From Kibdelosporangium banguiense (GTDB lineage Bacteria; Actinomycetota; Actinomycetes; Mycobacteriales; Pseudonocardiaceae), in assembly GCF_017876405.1 (NCBI RefSeq), contig NZ_JAGINW010000001.1, positions 10,429,203 through 10,493,202 on the forward strand: a stretch of DNA of 64,000 bases, given 5' to 3'. Positions within the stretch are counted from its first letter, which is position 1. The number at the start of each line of letters is the position of its first letter. The translations under genes were made by a program, and so were the position numbers. Shown here one piece after another: positions 1 to 8,866 of the stretch. The notes below the pieces were generated by a model. That model worked only from the letters and a program-made list of their open reading frames with translations. It did no database searches and was not told the DNA's origin.

Positions 1-854
1 ACTCCTTCTCCCGCACGCGCCCCACCAGACGACGGGCACCGTCTCCCAGTCCTACGTCACCGCCCCGCATTCCTTCTCCATTCCGAGCCTCCGGAAAGCC
101 CGACCCTTCCTTTCGCTGCCTACGATGACCAGTCAATTTCGGGGTGGCCGGACGCGACGTGATCGCGGCGATCTCACTGCTTTCGGAACCCAATCCTGGC
201 TGGGCAAAGATCACTCCGGGACGACCGGCGGCTACCACGACTCGCCTCCCATCCCACAGCCAGCGCGTTTGCACACTTACGCCTTTCACCACCAATGAGA
301 CACCACCTGGTTATGGAGGGGTTGCCGTACGGCCGCGGGTCCTGTACCCCGATCGCAGGCGGTTGTTGGTCCAGTGATTGACAGAACAACTCGGACCACC
401 GTCCCGGGCTTCCGTCGACAACGGACTACTCTCACAACGGAACACGGCAGTGTTTGCCACCCGACGACCCGGAACTAGCCGACATCTTCTAGGTCGCACC
501 GACGGTATTCGTGGATGCTCACCCTAGGCGCTACAGTCCTAACCAGACCGTATTGCGACGACCATGTGAATCCGCCGAGGCTTGGATACTGCTCTTATGA
601 CGTATCTGGTCGGGTGGGTCGACAATGTGATGGGCTCGCTGCGCGGAGAACCTCGCTTGGCGTCGAACCAATTGACCTTGGTGCTGGCAACCGACGTCGT
701 CTGGTTCGTTGTGGTTCAAAACGACACTTCGCTCTGCGATTCTCGCCATCCCCTGATCGGGCGCCCCTGTTTGGAAACTCTGCTGTCCACAGGCTCCCAT
801 GAGCATCGTTTCTCGGCCCCGGAGAGAGGGAGAGCGGCACGGCACAGTCGCCAG
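1..854. other. No supportable gene
   Basis: I see no convincing coding region on either strand here. The short open frames show no recognisable family and no consistent third-position GC. I recognise no tRNA or rRNA. The stretch lies downstream of the minus-strand gene that ends at 855. Confidence 0.45.
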
Positions 855-1013
855 TCACAGCGAACGCTCGGCCCGCTCGGCCTTCTGCTGGGCCCATGTG
901 GCCAGTCTGCGCCATCGTCGGCTGGAGCGGAGCTCGCGAGCCATCCGGTGGTGGTGGGCGAACTGTTCCGCCTCGCGCATTTGGGTTCTGGCCAGAACTT
1001 CGTAGAGCAACAT
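855..1013 (-). CDS. Small charged helical hypothetical protein (52 aa)
   Basis: Short intact minus-strand gene of 52 codons. The protein begins MLLYEVLARTQMREAEQ and is rich in Arg, Glu and Ala with almost no Gly or Pro, so it is probably one or two amphipathic helices. Third codon positions are strongly GC, as in a real actinomycete gene. An AAAGGGA Shine-Dalgarno-like stretch lies 8 nt before the ATG. It lies downstream of, and in the same direction as, the frameshifted gene at 1074-1557, so the two were probably co-transcribed. I recognise the general type (small Arg/Glu-rich actinobacterial proteins of unknown role) but know no function for it. Confidence 0.6.
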   Translation of the reverse strand: MLLYEVLARTQMREAEQFAHHHRMARELRSSRRWRRLATWAQQKAERAERSL

Positions 1014-1073
1014 CTCGTTGGTCCCTTTCCGGGCTGGATCTAACGGGTGACGGCGTGGTGAGTGGCGCGATGG

Positions 1074-1557
1074 TCATGCGGCAGCCTCCCGGTCGCGAAC
1101 GGTGGTGGTGTTCCGGGTGGCAATGGCCTCTGTCGAGGCGGCCTGCTTGCCCGGATGGCTTCTCGGCGGCGTGCCGCAGGGTGTTTCCGCGTCGCACTCG
1201 ACGATCTCGCTGCCCCAGGCCCTCGGGCAGCGCACCGATGCGGTGGGGCGGGTCGAAGGCGCCTGTCCGGGAGTGGTGCGCCGGCCAGTTCGTGTTTGCC
1301 AGCGTCGCGAGTACGGCGTGGCCCGGGGCGGTGAGTTCGGCAGGAACGCGCTGACCCACATCCGCTGCGCACGTGGCATGCACGAGGCCGGCGTGCGCGA
1401 GGTGGTGGGCGGCGCTCTGGTCGCAGCAGGCCAGGCCGTCGATGAACAGATCGGGTTCGCAACTGCCGGTGATCTCGCCGCGACCCGCGGCGATAGCCTG
1501 GAGCATGGCAAATTGGCGTCGGGAGAGGCTCAAGCCTGCTGGTGCGGTCGTGAACAC
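1074..1557 (-). pseudogene. Hypothetical DNA-binding-like protein, frameshifted
   Basis: A GTG start at 1557 sits 8 nt after a perfect AAGGAG. The first frame reads through LSLSRRQFAMLQAIAAGRGE and a Cys-containing segment (GSCEPDLFIDGLACCDQ) that looks like a small helix-turn-helix-type actinobacterial protein of unknown function. Third-position GC then jumps to another frame, which continues GSEIVECDAETPCG to a stop at 1074. The switch falls at a run of four C (1213-1216 on the plus strand); removing one base restores one frame of about 160 aa. Either the gene is broken or the base run is a sequencing error. The first frame stays open far past this point, but its composition there is not coding-like. 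Confidence 0.5.
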
Positions 1558-1619
1558 TGGTCGTGCTCCTTGTGTAATAAGGAAACGCGGAAGTGAGTCG
1601 TCGACTCGTTGTGTCAGCC

Positions 1620-2324
1620 AGTGCACCGACAGTCGACTGCAATGGGGCTGCAGAGCGGCTGCGGGGTCGCGCAACCCGACATCAACGAGGAGCTGCCAGC
1701 CATGCCTTGGTCGCGCGAACCCCAGAGTGCCGCTGGGAAGGTCCGCCGGTGCGCCGTCGAGGCGGCGGGGATGTGTGGTGACAACGTGTGCGTTGCCGTC
1801 CAAGAGAGCGGGCAGTGCCGCAGGGCGGAATGCAGGTTCTCGATGGCGTATTGCTGGTCCGTTGAGGGCTCGTCGCTGTGGTCAGGCAGCGCGGTCAGCA
1901 AGAGGTTGATGAGCTCGCCCGCACATCCAGTTGGTGCAGGATCTCCCCACGTTGCCTTGACCTGTTCGCTGGCATCCAGCGACCGCCACAGCCACGGCAT
2001 GCCCCCGGTGGAGGCGCGCCGCGACGGCATCGTGGTGGGCGATATCCAGCCCACCCAGTAGCTGCTGGCATTCGGCTTCGTTTCTTCGGTCGCTGTTGCT
2101 CCGGAACACAGCTGCGGCGTTCCGGAGCACCTGGGACGCCAGTGACGGCGGGCGGAAGCTGGCACACCGGGAACGCCGCGCGTGCCAGGCCGGTGTTTGC
2201 CCCTGCTCAGTCGTCCCGGGCCCGGCCGGTGCCTGAACGACCTCTGTGCGGACACCGCCCGCCGTGTCCGGGACGACCGCGTCAAGAGCCGGGTCGGCTC
2301 GCAGGATCTGTTCATGCAGGTGCC
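1620..2324 (-). other. Degenerate coding remnants
   Basis: No intact gene. Pieces of minus-strand frames with coding-like composition alternate, for example GELINLLLTALPDHSDEPS near 1840-1910 and LLGGLDIAHHDAVAARLHRG near 1990-2060, joined only through frame changes. This looks like a decayed gene of unknown identity next to the IS66-type ruin upstream. Confidence 0.3.
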
Positions 2325-2672
2325 CCAGCGACACCGGCAGGGGCCAGCGCGGCGGTGAGCTGCCCGCACCCGCAGCGATGCTGGTGTAAGCGGTGCTCGG
2401 TGACCGTAGCCAACGCCGGGGGCGATATGGGTGACCTGGCGGCGCACTACGCCCGCCGGCACCGCCGCCTCCAGCCCGCTGCCGCAGCCCTGGCAGCACT
2501 CGGGCAGGTGGCGATGATGATCTCGTCTGGATCGTCGACCAGTTCCAGCAAAAACCCTTGCGCCCTCGGCTGTTTCCCGGCTTGCGACCAGTCTTGCCGC
2601 GCAGCGACCGGAGGCAGCAGCGTCTGCTCGGGTCCATCAGAAGGCGGGCGGGCAATCAGCGTTCGCTGACCA
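2325..2672 (-). pseudogene. IS66-type transposase N-terminal remnant
   Basis: Read across frames, the minus strand gives the N-terminal region of an IS66 transposase. It has the RPPSDGP segment, a basic SLRGKTGRKPG stretch, LLELVDDPDEIII, a zinc-finger-like LPECCQGCGSGLEAAVPAG, VVRRQVTHIAP and EHRLHQHRCGCGQLTAA. At least three frame changes are needed, and the catalytic DDE part is absent. The element joins a SARP N-terminal stub directly, so it or a later deletion destroyed that regulator. Family assignment rests on the Cys-rich finger and the KTGRKPG context; I am fairly sure of it. Confidence 0.65.
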
Positions 2673-2767
2673 CCTCCGTACAGCTCCACCAAGCCGTGCG
2701 GTCTGGTGGCCTCCACCGACCCCAATACGCGGATATCAACGCCTCCGGCATCGCGAAATTGTGTCAT
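2673..2767 (-). pseudogene. SARP regulator, N-terminal stub
   Basis: From an ATG at 2767 the minus strand encodes VDIRVLGSVEATRPHG and LVELYGGGQRTLIA. This matches the start of the intact SARP at 2921 (IDIRLLGPLEMAAARG, LVVLHGSVQRTLVA). Only about 32 codons survive before the frame enters IS66-type sequence. The stub and the intact SARP are divergent with about 150 bp between them, so this was once a divergent pair of pathway regulators or a duplication. Confidence 0.6.
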
Positions 2768-2920
2768 TGGCCAAATGGCGCCTTTGGAGGTGGCTTCACG
2801 GCATCTTGCTTCGCTATTAGTCGAATCGAGTTTCAGTTCGTCTGGTTCTAGGCCTTCAGATATTATGGAGATCTCCGGAATAGCTGTACTGCCGGATAAG
2901 GCTAGCCGTACGGGGACGTG

Positions 2921-3715
2921 ATGTCAGCGAATATTGATATTCGGTTGTTGGGGCCGCTGGAGATGGCCGCGGCGCGTGGTCTGGTGGTGCTGCACGGGTC
3001 TGTTCAACGCACCCTGGTGGCTCGGTTGGGGGTCCGGCCTGGTGAGACGGTGTCACGGGAGGCTCTGGTCGACGCCTTGTGGGGGGAGTTGCCTCCGCCG
3101 ACGGCCACCAAGACGCTGCATAGCCATCTTGCGCGTTTGCGGCATCAGTTGCAGGACGCGAGCTTGGCGGGGTTGATCGCCGCCCAGGGGCCTGGTTATG
3201 TGCTGCTCGCCCCGGCCGAGGCGGCCGACGTGGTTCGTTTCGAGACGATGGTCGATCAGAGTCGGGAGGCGCTGGCAGAGGGAGCGACGGAAACCGCGGT
3301 GAAGTTGCTGCGCCAGGCGTTGGGGCTGTGGCGGAGGGACCCGTTGGTCGAGTGCCGACCGGGCGAGTGGGTGCGCGCCGAAGCGGCCCACCTGACCGAG
3401 ACCAGACTGGCCGCCACTGAAGACTTGATCAGTGCCCGGCTGAGAGTGGGTGAGCATCTCCCCCTCGTTGGTGAGTTGGAGCCGTTGGTGATCCGGTATC
3501 CGTTCCGGGAACGGTTGTGGGAACTGCTCATGCTGGCGCTGTACCGGTCGGGCCGCCAAGCTGACGCGCTCGCGGCCTTTCAGCGCGCCCGGACCGCGTT
3601 GGTCGACGAATTAGGGATCGAACCGGGGCGTGAGTTGCGTCGGCTGGAAGCGGCAGTACTGGCGGCCGATCCCTGTACCGCTCGAAAAGTCATCGCTGCA
3701 CGTCAAGCGGCATAA
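2921..3715 (+). CDS. SARP-family transcriptional activator (OmpR-like HTH + BTAD)
   Basis: Streptomyces antibiotic regulatory protein of 264 aa. Residues about 5-95 form the winged helix DNA-binding domain (IDIRLLGPLE, REALVDALWG, LHSHLARLRHQL). Residues about 100-250 are the bacterial transcriptional activation domain, ending DELGIEPGRELRRLEAAVLA. Such proteins activate biosynthetic genes by binding direct heptamer repeats. ATG 2921 is preferred over GTG 2918. The last 15 or so codons (CTARKVIAARQAA) are not SARP sequence: they are the left terminal inverted repeat of the 269-bp element starting at 3671. Small SARPs of 255-275 aa exist, so both domains are complete and the protein may work. 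Alternatively, a longer AfsR-type protein lost its C-terminal part. Confidence 0.8.
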   Translation: MSANIDIRLLGPLEMAAARGLVVLHGSVQRTLVARLGVRPGETVSREALVDALWGELPPPTATKTLHSHLARLRHQLQDASLAGLIAAQGPGYVLLAPAEAADVVRFETMVDQSREALAEGATETAVKLLRQALGLWRRDPLVECRPGEWVRAEAAHLTETRLAATEDLISARLRVGEHLPLVGELEPLVIRYPFRERLWELLMLALYRSGRQADALAAFQRARTALVDELGIEPGRELRRLEAAVLAADPCTARKVIAARQAA

Positions 3716-3939
3716 CTGTGCTCGTTCGTGAGACCCTGAGGATGCGGGGACCGAACAGTCTTCAAACCCTGGCGCGGGCCTCGGACCCGCGGTGATCTGG
3801 TTGCGCAGGACGGCGTAGTGGTGACAGTGCGCGAGCAGTGCTTGCGGCGCGCCGCCATGTTCCCGTTCGTCGGCGGCGTCACCAACGAAGACCGATACGT
3901 GGTTTGACCAGCCGCGATGACTTTTCGAGCGGTACAGGG
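3671..3939. mobile_element. MITE-like element bounded by 38-bp inverted repeats
   Basis: Positions 3671-3695 and 3915-3939 are a perfect 25-bp inverted repeat. Its core, read from the outside, is CCGCTCGAAAAGTCATCG. The homology continues imperfectly inward to 38 bp (34 of 38 identical). Related ends occur at 7437, 8862, 26423, 27139 and 32031. The 8862 and 27139 ends precede transposase start regions, so this is an IS-end family. The 269-bp unit has no transposase and looks like a non-autonomous derivative. It supplies the stop codon of the SARP gene and ends 23 bp before the GH89 start codon. I could not define a target-site duplication. Confidence 0.7.
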
Positions 3940-3962
3940 AAACCGGCATTGGAGGCGATCAC

Positions 3963-6209
3963 ATGACGCGTTTCCACCGCCGCGGCTTCCTGCAGACCGC
4001 GCTGGCCGGAGCACTGGGGGCGGTCACCCCCGGTTTGACGTCAGCGGATTCCTCGCGTCCGCCCCGCACATTCGACGCAACAGCGCTCAGAGCGGCGATC
4101 ACCCGTTTGCTCGGCGGGAATACCGGATGGGCGCAACAATTCGACCTACGCCCCTTGGAACCTCCGAACGGAGCCTATGACGTCTTCGACATCGCGGGTG
4201 AACGCGGCGCCGTGGAACTGGGCGCGAGCAGCCCGGTCGCGCTGATGTCGGGATTCGGCTGGTGGCTCAAGTACGTCGCGGGTGGGCACCTGTCGACCAA
4301 CGGTGACCGGCTCGACCTCCCCCGTCTGTTGCCCGCGCCGAGCCAGCCGATCACCAGGACGACGTCGCTGACCGACCGCTATGCCTACAACTTCACGGTT
4401 TTCGGCTACACCATGCCGTTCTGGTCGTGGCAGGACTGGGAGCGCGAGCTCGACCTACTCGCCGCCAGCGGCTACAACCGCGTGCTGTCCATGGTGGGCC
4501 AGGAGATCATCTGGTACGAGCTGTTCCAGGGCTTCGGGCTCAACGAGTACGAGGTGCGCCAATGGATCGCGCAGCCCGCGCACCAGCCATGGCAGTGGTA
4601 CGGCGAGATCACCGGCTATGACGACGGCGAGTCCGCCTACAGCGGCCCGGTGAGCGTGGAGCTGCTGCACAAGCGCGCCGAGCTCGGCCGGCGGATCAAC
4701 GAACGCATGTGGCAGCTCGGCATCACCCCGGTGTTCCCGGCTTTCATCGGCCACGTGCCGGACCGCGTCTTCGCGCAGCGCAACCCCTTCGCCAAGGTGA
4801 TCCCGCAGGAGGACTCCGCCGGGCATCCGAGGCCGTGGTGGCTGGCGGCCACTGATCCACTGTGGCCGCGGCTCGCCGAACAGTTCTACCGCTTGCAGGC
4901 CACGCATTTCGGCACCACGACGCACTACTCCAACGACCTGATGCACGAGGGCGGGGTGCTCGGAGACGTCAAGATCGGCGATGCCGGGCGGGAGGTGCAG
5001 AACGCGCTCACCAAGGCGGTGCCCAATGCGACCTGGCTTCTCCAGGCGTGGCAAGACAACCCGCGCAAGGAGCTGATCGAGTCGATCGACAAGAACCGGG
5101 TCATCGTGTTGGACTTGGACTCCGACGACGGTCCACTGTGGAACAAGACCAACACTTTCTGGGGCGCGCCGTGGGCGTGGGGCACTATCCAGAACTTCGG
5201 TGGCCGGCTCGGCATGTTCGGCAACCTCGTCGAGCCCGGACGCACCCTGCCCGCTGTGCGCAACGCACCCGATCGCGAGCGGCTCACCGGTACCGCGATG
5301 GTGTTGGAGGGCACCTACCACAACCCGGTCGTCGCAGACCTGCTCGCGGAGATGACCTGGCACGACCAGCCGGTGGAGCTTGACGGGTGGATCGCCGACT
5401 ACGTGCGGCGGCGCTACGGGACCGCCGACCAGAACGCGCTGACGGCCTGGCGGGTCTTACTGAACACTGCCTACTCGTACTCCTCGACCGGGCACACCAG
5501 CGGCGACGGCCCTTACGAGACGCCGTTCGCCGCGGAACCCGCACTGACGGTGACCTCGGCGTCGTCGTTCGCGCCCAAGATATGGCGCTATCCGCCGGAG
5601 CAGTTCGAACCCGCCCTCACGGCGCTGCTTCGGGTGCATCCCATGCTGCGCCAACTCAGCACCTACCGGTACGACCTGGTCGACGTGACCCGGCAGGTGC
5701 TGGCCAACCGCGCCCGCAAGCTGTTGGACCGGGTGCGCTCGGCCTACCAGGCGAAGAACCGACTCGACGTGGAACGACTCGGCGAACGCTTCCTGCACTA
5801 CGCCGACCTGACCGACCGCATACTCGGCACCCATGAACAGTGGATGCTCGGGCCGTGGGAGCAGCGCGCGACAGCGTGGGCCAGCACCCCGTTCGAGGAG
5901 GAGATCCTGTTGTGGAACGCCAGATCGATCCTCACGATCTGGACGATCAAGGGTTGCGGGGTCCTCCATGAGTACGCCAACCGCGACTGGCACGGCCTGG
6001 TCGGCCAGTACTACCGCGCACGATGGCAGCGGTGGTTCACCGAACTGGCGAAGACGGTCGATCTTGGCATCCCGCCGGTGTTCAACGACTGGTGCTCGCG
6101 CGCGGACAACTGGGCGCGGCGCGCAGCGGCGCATCCGACCCGCCCACTCGGTGACACGTACACGATCGCCTCAGGCATCGCCACGGAACTGGCGGGTGAA
6201 ACGGACTGA
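3963..6209 (+). CDS. GH89 alpha-N-acetylglucosaminidase, Tat-exported
   Basis: Secreted glycosidase of the NAGLU/GH89 family, 748 aa, which removes terminal alpha-linked N-acetylglucosamine. The N-terminus has a twin-arginine signal (HRRGFLQTALAGAL) with probable cleavage near residue 28. The family's N-terminal alpha/beta domain follows, then the TIM barrel with SGYNRVLSMVGQEIIWYELF. Two Glu positions fit the family's catalytic acids: SNDLMHEGG (about residue 325) and VLEGTYHNP (about residue 450). A helical C-terminal domain finishes the protein, and the length is normal for the family. ATG 3963 is supported by GGAGG 7 nt upstream. The inverted-repeat element ends just before this site, so native promoter sequence has been displaced. 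A secreted lectin gene follows at 6884. Confidence 0.88.
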   Translation: MTRFHRRGFLQTALAGALGAVTPGLTSADSSRPPRTFDATALRAAITRLLGGNTGWAQQFDLRPLEPPNGAYDVFDIAGERGAVELGASSPVALMSGFGWWLKYVAGGHLSTNGDRLDLPRLLPAPSQPITRTTSLTDRYAYNFTVFGYTMPFWSWQDWERELDLLAASGYNRVLSMVGQEIIWYELFQGFGLNEYEVRQWIAQPAHQPWQWYGEITGYDDGESAYSGPVSVELLHKRAELGRRINERMWQLGITPVFPAFIGHVPDRVFAQRNPFAKVIPQEDSAGHPRPWWLAATDPLWPRLAEQFYRLQATHFGTTTHYSNDLMHEGGVLGDVKIGDAGREVQNALTKAVPNATWLLQAWQDNPRKELIESIDKNRVIVLDLDSDDGPLWNKTNTFWGAPWAWGTIQNFGGRLGMFGNLVEPGRTLPAVRNAPDRERLTGTAMVLEGTYHNPVVADLLAEMTWHDQPVELDGWIADYVRRRYGTADQNALTAWRVLLNTAYSYSSTGHTSGDGPYETPFAAEPALTVTSASSFAPKIWRYPPEQFEPALTALLRVHPMLRQLSTYRYDLVDVTRQVLANRARKLLDRVRSAYQAKNRLDVERLGERFLHYADLTDRILGTHEQWMLGPWEQRATAWASTPFEEEILLWNARSILTIWTIKGCGVLHEYANRDWHGLVGQYYRARWQRWFTELAKTVDLGIPPVFNDWCSRADNWARRAAAHPTRPLGDTYTIASGIATELAGETD

Positions 6210-6212
6210 CTC

Positions 6213-6680
6213 CGACCACACGAGTGTTCGAATGGCCGCCATCGCGGCGCGGGCCCATTGCTCGCCGTGCTGCCCGCAGAGCGCACGGGCGTGCCGGCCC
6301 AGCGCGACGGCGCTCGTTAAGTCCCCTTGGAACACGGCTACTCCGAACAGCGTGACGTAGGCGATGACCACGGTGCTGTTCAGTTCGCCGAGGGCCTGGA
6401 AACGTGCCAGAGCATCCTCCAGCAGCGTCTGTGCGCGTGGGAGGTCGCCGCTGAACCTCGCGGCGGCTCCCTGGACGAAGACGGCGTAGGCCAGTACCGC
6501 CTCCTCGCCTCGCGACTGGGCCCAGTCCCGGCACTCCTGCGCCATGGCCGTGGCGGCGGGGATGTCTCCCTGCACGACGGCGAGGTGGGCGTTGATCGCC
6601 AGGGCGGTGGCCCGCACCCTGGTCGGCTCGAGGTCCAGGGCCAGTGCCGGGTTGAAACCCAGGCCCACACAGCATGTCTC
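6213..6680 (-). pseudogene. TPR-region fragment of a large LuxR/ATPase-type regulator
   Basis: The minus strand encodes helical repeats typical of the MalT-like TPR part of large actinomycete regulators: ATALAINAHLAVVQGDIPAA, LLEDALARFQALGELN and YVTLFGVAVFQGDLTSAVAL. No ATPase domain precedes it and no LuxR HTH follows; sense ends at about RAAMAAIRT, near the end of the GH89 gene. It is a severed internal piece, left by rearrangement. Confidence 0.5.
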
Positions 6681-6883
6681 TTTGCCTTGGCACGCCTGGA
6701 AAACATGAGCAGCCGAACATCGATCGTCTGCGCGCGAGGTGACTACACCCACCCAGCACCTCAAAGCTTTACCAATCCATGGGTTTCGCCCACCCACCGC
6801 TCACTGACACTCACATCTATACAAGCGTGAGCCACTACTGGCATGCTCAGAGAAGGCGGGGTTTCGAACATAGGGGGTCAAAA

Positions 6884-7408
6884 ATGCTTGCCAGAAGACT
6901 GTTCTCTGTCGTCGCAGTGGTAACGGCCTTGCTGTTCGCGTCAAATGCCCTGGCTGACGCAGAGGACACCAGACCGCCGTGGGCGAAGGCGGAAGGGATC
7001 ACCGGCATCTCAGGGCCTTGGCGCATCCAGAACTACAACGGCTACTGCATGGACATCGCCGCCAACCGGCCCGGCACCGTGATCGGCATGAACGACTGCC
7101 ATTCCCCGAACTACACCAGCCAGTGGTGGTACTTCTACAGCTACGAAGGCACCGAAACCTTCCGCAACTACAACGGCTACTGCGCAGACATCGCCTCGAA
7201 CGCGTCGGGAACAGTCGTCGGGATCACCGACTGCCACTACCTCTACTCCAGCCAGCAGTGGGTTCGCTATTCCGACCGAACCATCAGAAACTACGGCGGC
7301 AACGGCAAATGCATGGACCTGGGCTCCAACGCGAAAGGAACCCCAGTAGTGATAGCCGAATGCCGCGACGGCTACACAAGCCAATGGTGGTACCTCCTCG
7401 CGCCTTAG
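6884..7408 (+). CDS. Secreted ricin-type beta-trefoil lectin
   Basis: Small extracellular carbohydrate-binding protein of 174 aa. A Sec signal peptide (MLARRLFSVVAVVTALLFAS, probable cleavage after ALA near residue 25) is followed by one RICIN domain. Three internal repeats are visible, each with a C-x-D/Q-x-W arrangement: NYNGYCMDIA...SQWW, NYNGYCADIA...SQQW and GGNGKCMDLG...SQWW. The repeated Cys residues could form the usual intra-repeat disulfides. There is no attached catalytic domain, so it is a stand-alone lectin. ATG 6884 is chosen because a GGGGG stretch sits about 7 nt upstream and a signal peptide starts exactly there; longer starts would bury it. It lies downstream of the GH89 gene but is separated by a pseudogene. 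Confidence 0.85.
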   Translation: MLARRLFSVVAVVTALLFASNALADAEDTRPPWAKAEGITGISGPWRIQNYNGYCMDIAANRPGTVIGMNDCHSPNYTSQWWYFYSYEGTETFRNYNGYCADIASNASGTVVGITDCHYLYSSQQWVRYSDRTIRNYGGNGKCMDLGSNAKGTPVVIAECRDGYTSQWWYLLAP

Positions 7409-7436
7409 ACTCGATCTTCCGTGATCTTGCTGGCAT

Positions 7437-7570
7437 CTTGTGCCGCTCGAAAGCTGTAGCGGCTCGTCAAGGCACTGACGTTCTCGTGCTCCGGCACGAG
7501 AACGTCGCCCTGCTCGGCGGTGGCAAGAACCGGCGCCTGGTCGAGATCGCCAAGCCCTTCGAGACGAGGC
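7437..7570 (+). mobile_element. IS remnant (terminal repeat plus transposase scrap)
   Basis: A copy of the family terminal repeat (GTGCCGCTCGAAAGCTGTAG, imperfect) starts at about 7437. Just inside it comes VLVLRHENVALL, matching the ELLVLRHENAVLRRQ motif of the transposases at 8929 and 27232. The normal start region and the rest of the gene are missing. Confidence 0.55.
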
Positions 7571-7639
7571 CAAGCTCTACCGGCAATGGTCCGTCGCGCC
7601 CGGCCGCTACACAATCAGAGAACACCTGCAAGATCATGC

Positions 7640-8026
7640 AGGCGACCGTCGCCCGGAAACCCGACCAAGCGGCCGAGCTACTGCGCGAATACCCCGTACG
7701 CTCCATTGCCGCGGTACCCCGCGAACATCCCGACGAACCTGACAGTGGAACAAACGGTTTCGTTCGCGCCGAGCACCCCGAGTGTCCAGCGTGCGGATCT
7801 CCACCCGCACCTCGTCACCGGTGCCGTTCGCCACGCACGGACCTCGCCCGGACGGCAACCACCGGTAAGCGGCCTCACCCGGCAGAGGCGCCGAACCCTG
7901 GTCAGCGCCAACGGGATCACCTACCCATAGCCGGTCTCCGACGACCCACGCCCACGAGGCACCGTCATGGGTGACAGCGAGGTCGCTGACCGGACCACCC
8001 ACGTCGCCCTGCCGCACTACCTGCAA
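7640..8026 (-). other. Decayed gene fragment, possibly beta-propeller-like
   Basis: The minus strand has a coding-like stretch, DLAVTHDGASWAWVVGDRLW near 7930-7990, of the sort seen in beta-propeller blades. It then loses frame; another frame later gives VRFVGMFAGYRGNGAYGVFA. No intact gene or firm family. Confidence 0.25.
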
Positions 8027-8195
8027 CCGCCCTGCCCCTGCCCTGCCTGGTTTTGCCGGTCACGTGGTCCTTCTTGAGCCATCTTCGCGGGTCCACAAAG
8101 GATGGTCAGTCGTGCGCCACTGAGGGGTCCGTGGCGTCTGGGTGCCGTACCGAGCCGAACAACCGGGCAGCCTGTTCCGGCCGCAGCGTGAGGAA

Positions 8196-8866
8196 CGTTG
8201 CGCTTGCCGAAAATCTCATCCGTGCTGGTCAGACGCTGCACACGGTGAATCAGCACCGTCCACTTACCGTTCGGCGGTCCTACGGCAGGATGACCGGCCG
8301 TGCTGCTGCGACTGGCCTACCTCGGCCTGACCAACACCTTCGCCCTACTTCGCCTGATCCCGGTGAGCAACCGGGACAAAGACATCGAGATCCTCGCATT
8401 GCGCCACCAGATCGGAGTACTGCAACGGCAACTCGGCGACACCAGGGTGCGGTTCAGCCCGGCTGACCGGGCGTTACTCACCGCGCTCCTGCACCGACTA
8501 CCACGCCAAATCTTGCACAGACTCCGCCTACTGGTACGCCCCGACACCATCCTGCGCTGGCACCGCGACCTACTCCGCCGACACCACGCCAGGATGTCGA
8601 GACCGAAACGCCCGGGCCGACCGCGCACCATCCGGTCTATTCGAGTCCTGGTTCTGCGCCTGGCCAAGGAAAACCCGAACTGGGGCTACCGCCGCATCCA
8701 CGGCGAACTCCTCGTCCTCGGCATCAAACTCGCCGCCTCGACCGTCTGGCAGATCCTCACCGACACCGGCATCGACCCCGCACCCGAACGCGCGTCCAGC
8801 ATCTGGGCCCAGTTCCTCCGTTCCCAGGCGGAAGTCCTGCTGGGCTGCGACTTCTTCGAAACCTGA
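8196..8866 (+). mobile_element. Left part of an insertion sequence (family A)
   Basis: The left end is a terminal repeat at 8196-8231 containing GTTGCGCTTGCCGAAAAT. A matching inverted end (33 of 36 bp) lies alone at 32096-32131. The transposase begins at GTG 8300. The element is cut at about 8862-8866 by the terminal repeat of a second element. Confidence 0.65.
8300..8866 (+). pseudogene. Integrase-type transposase, N-terminal half (family A)
   Basis: 188 codons from GTG 8300. The N-terminal helical region carries LALRHQIGVLQRQL. A helix-turn-helix part and the linker RLAKENPNWGYRRIHGEL and ASTVWQILTDTGIDPAPERA follow, as in IS3/IS481-like integrase-core transposases. The frame stops right after VLLGCDFFET, where the first catalytic Asp of the DDE core lies, because the second element begins there. 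The remaining catalytic half is absent, so it cannot be active. Confidence 0.75.

Noticed and set aside
595..1803. Single 402-codon minus-strand gene
   Set aside because: Only the middle part is coding-like. Composition shifts frame near 1215, and a separate 52-codon gene with its own ribosome binding site lies at 855-1013.
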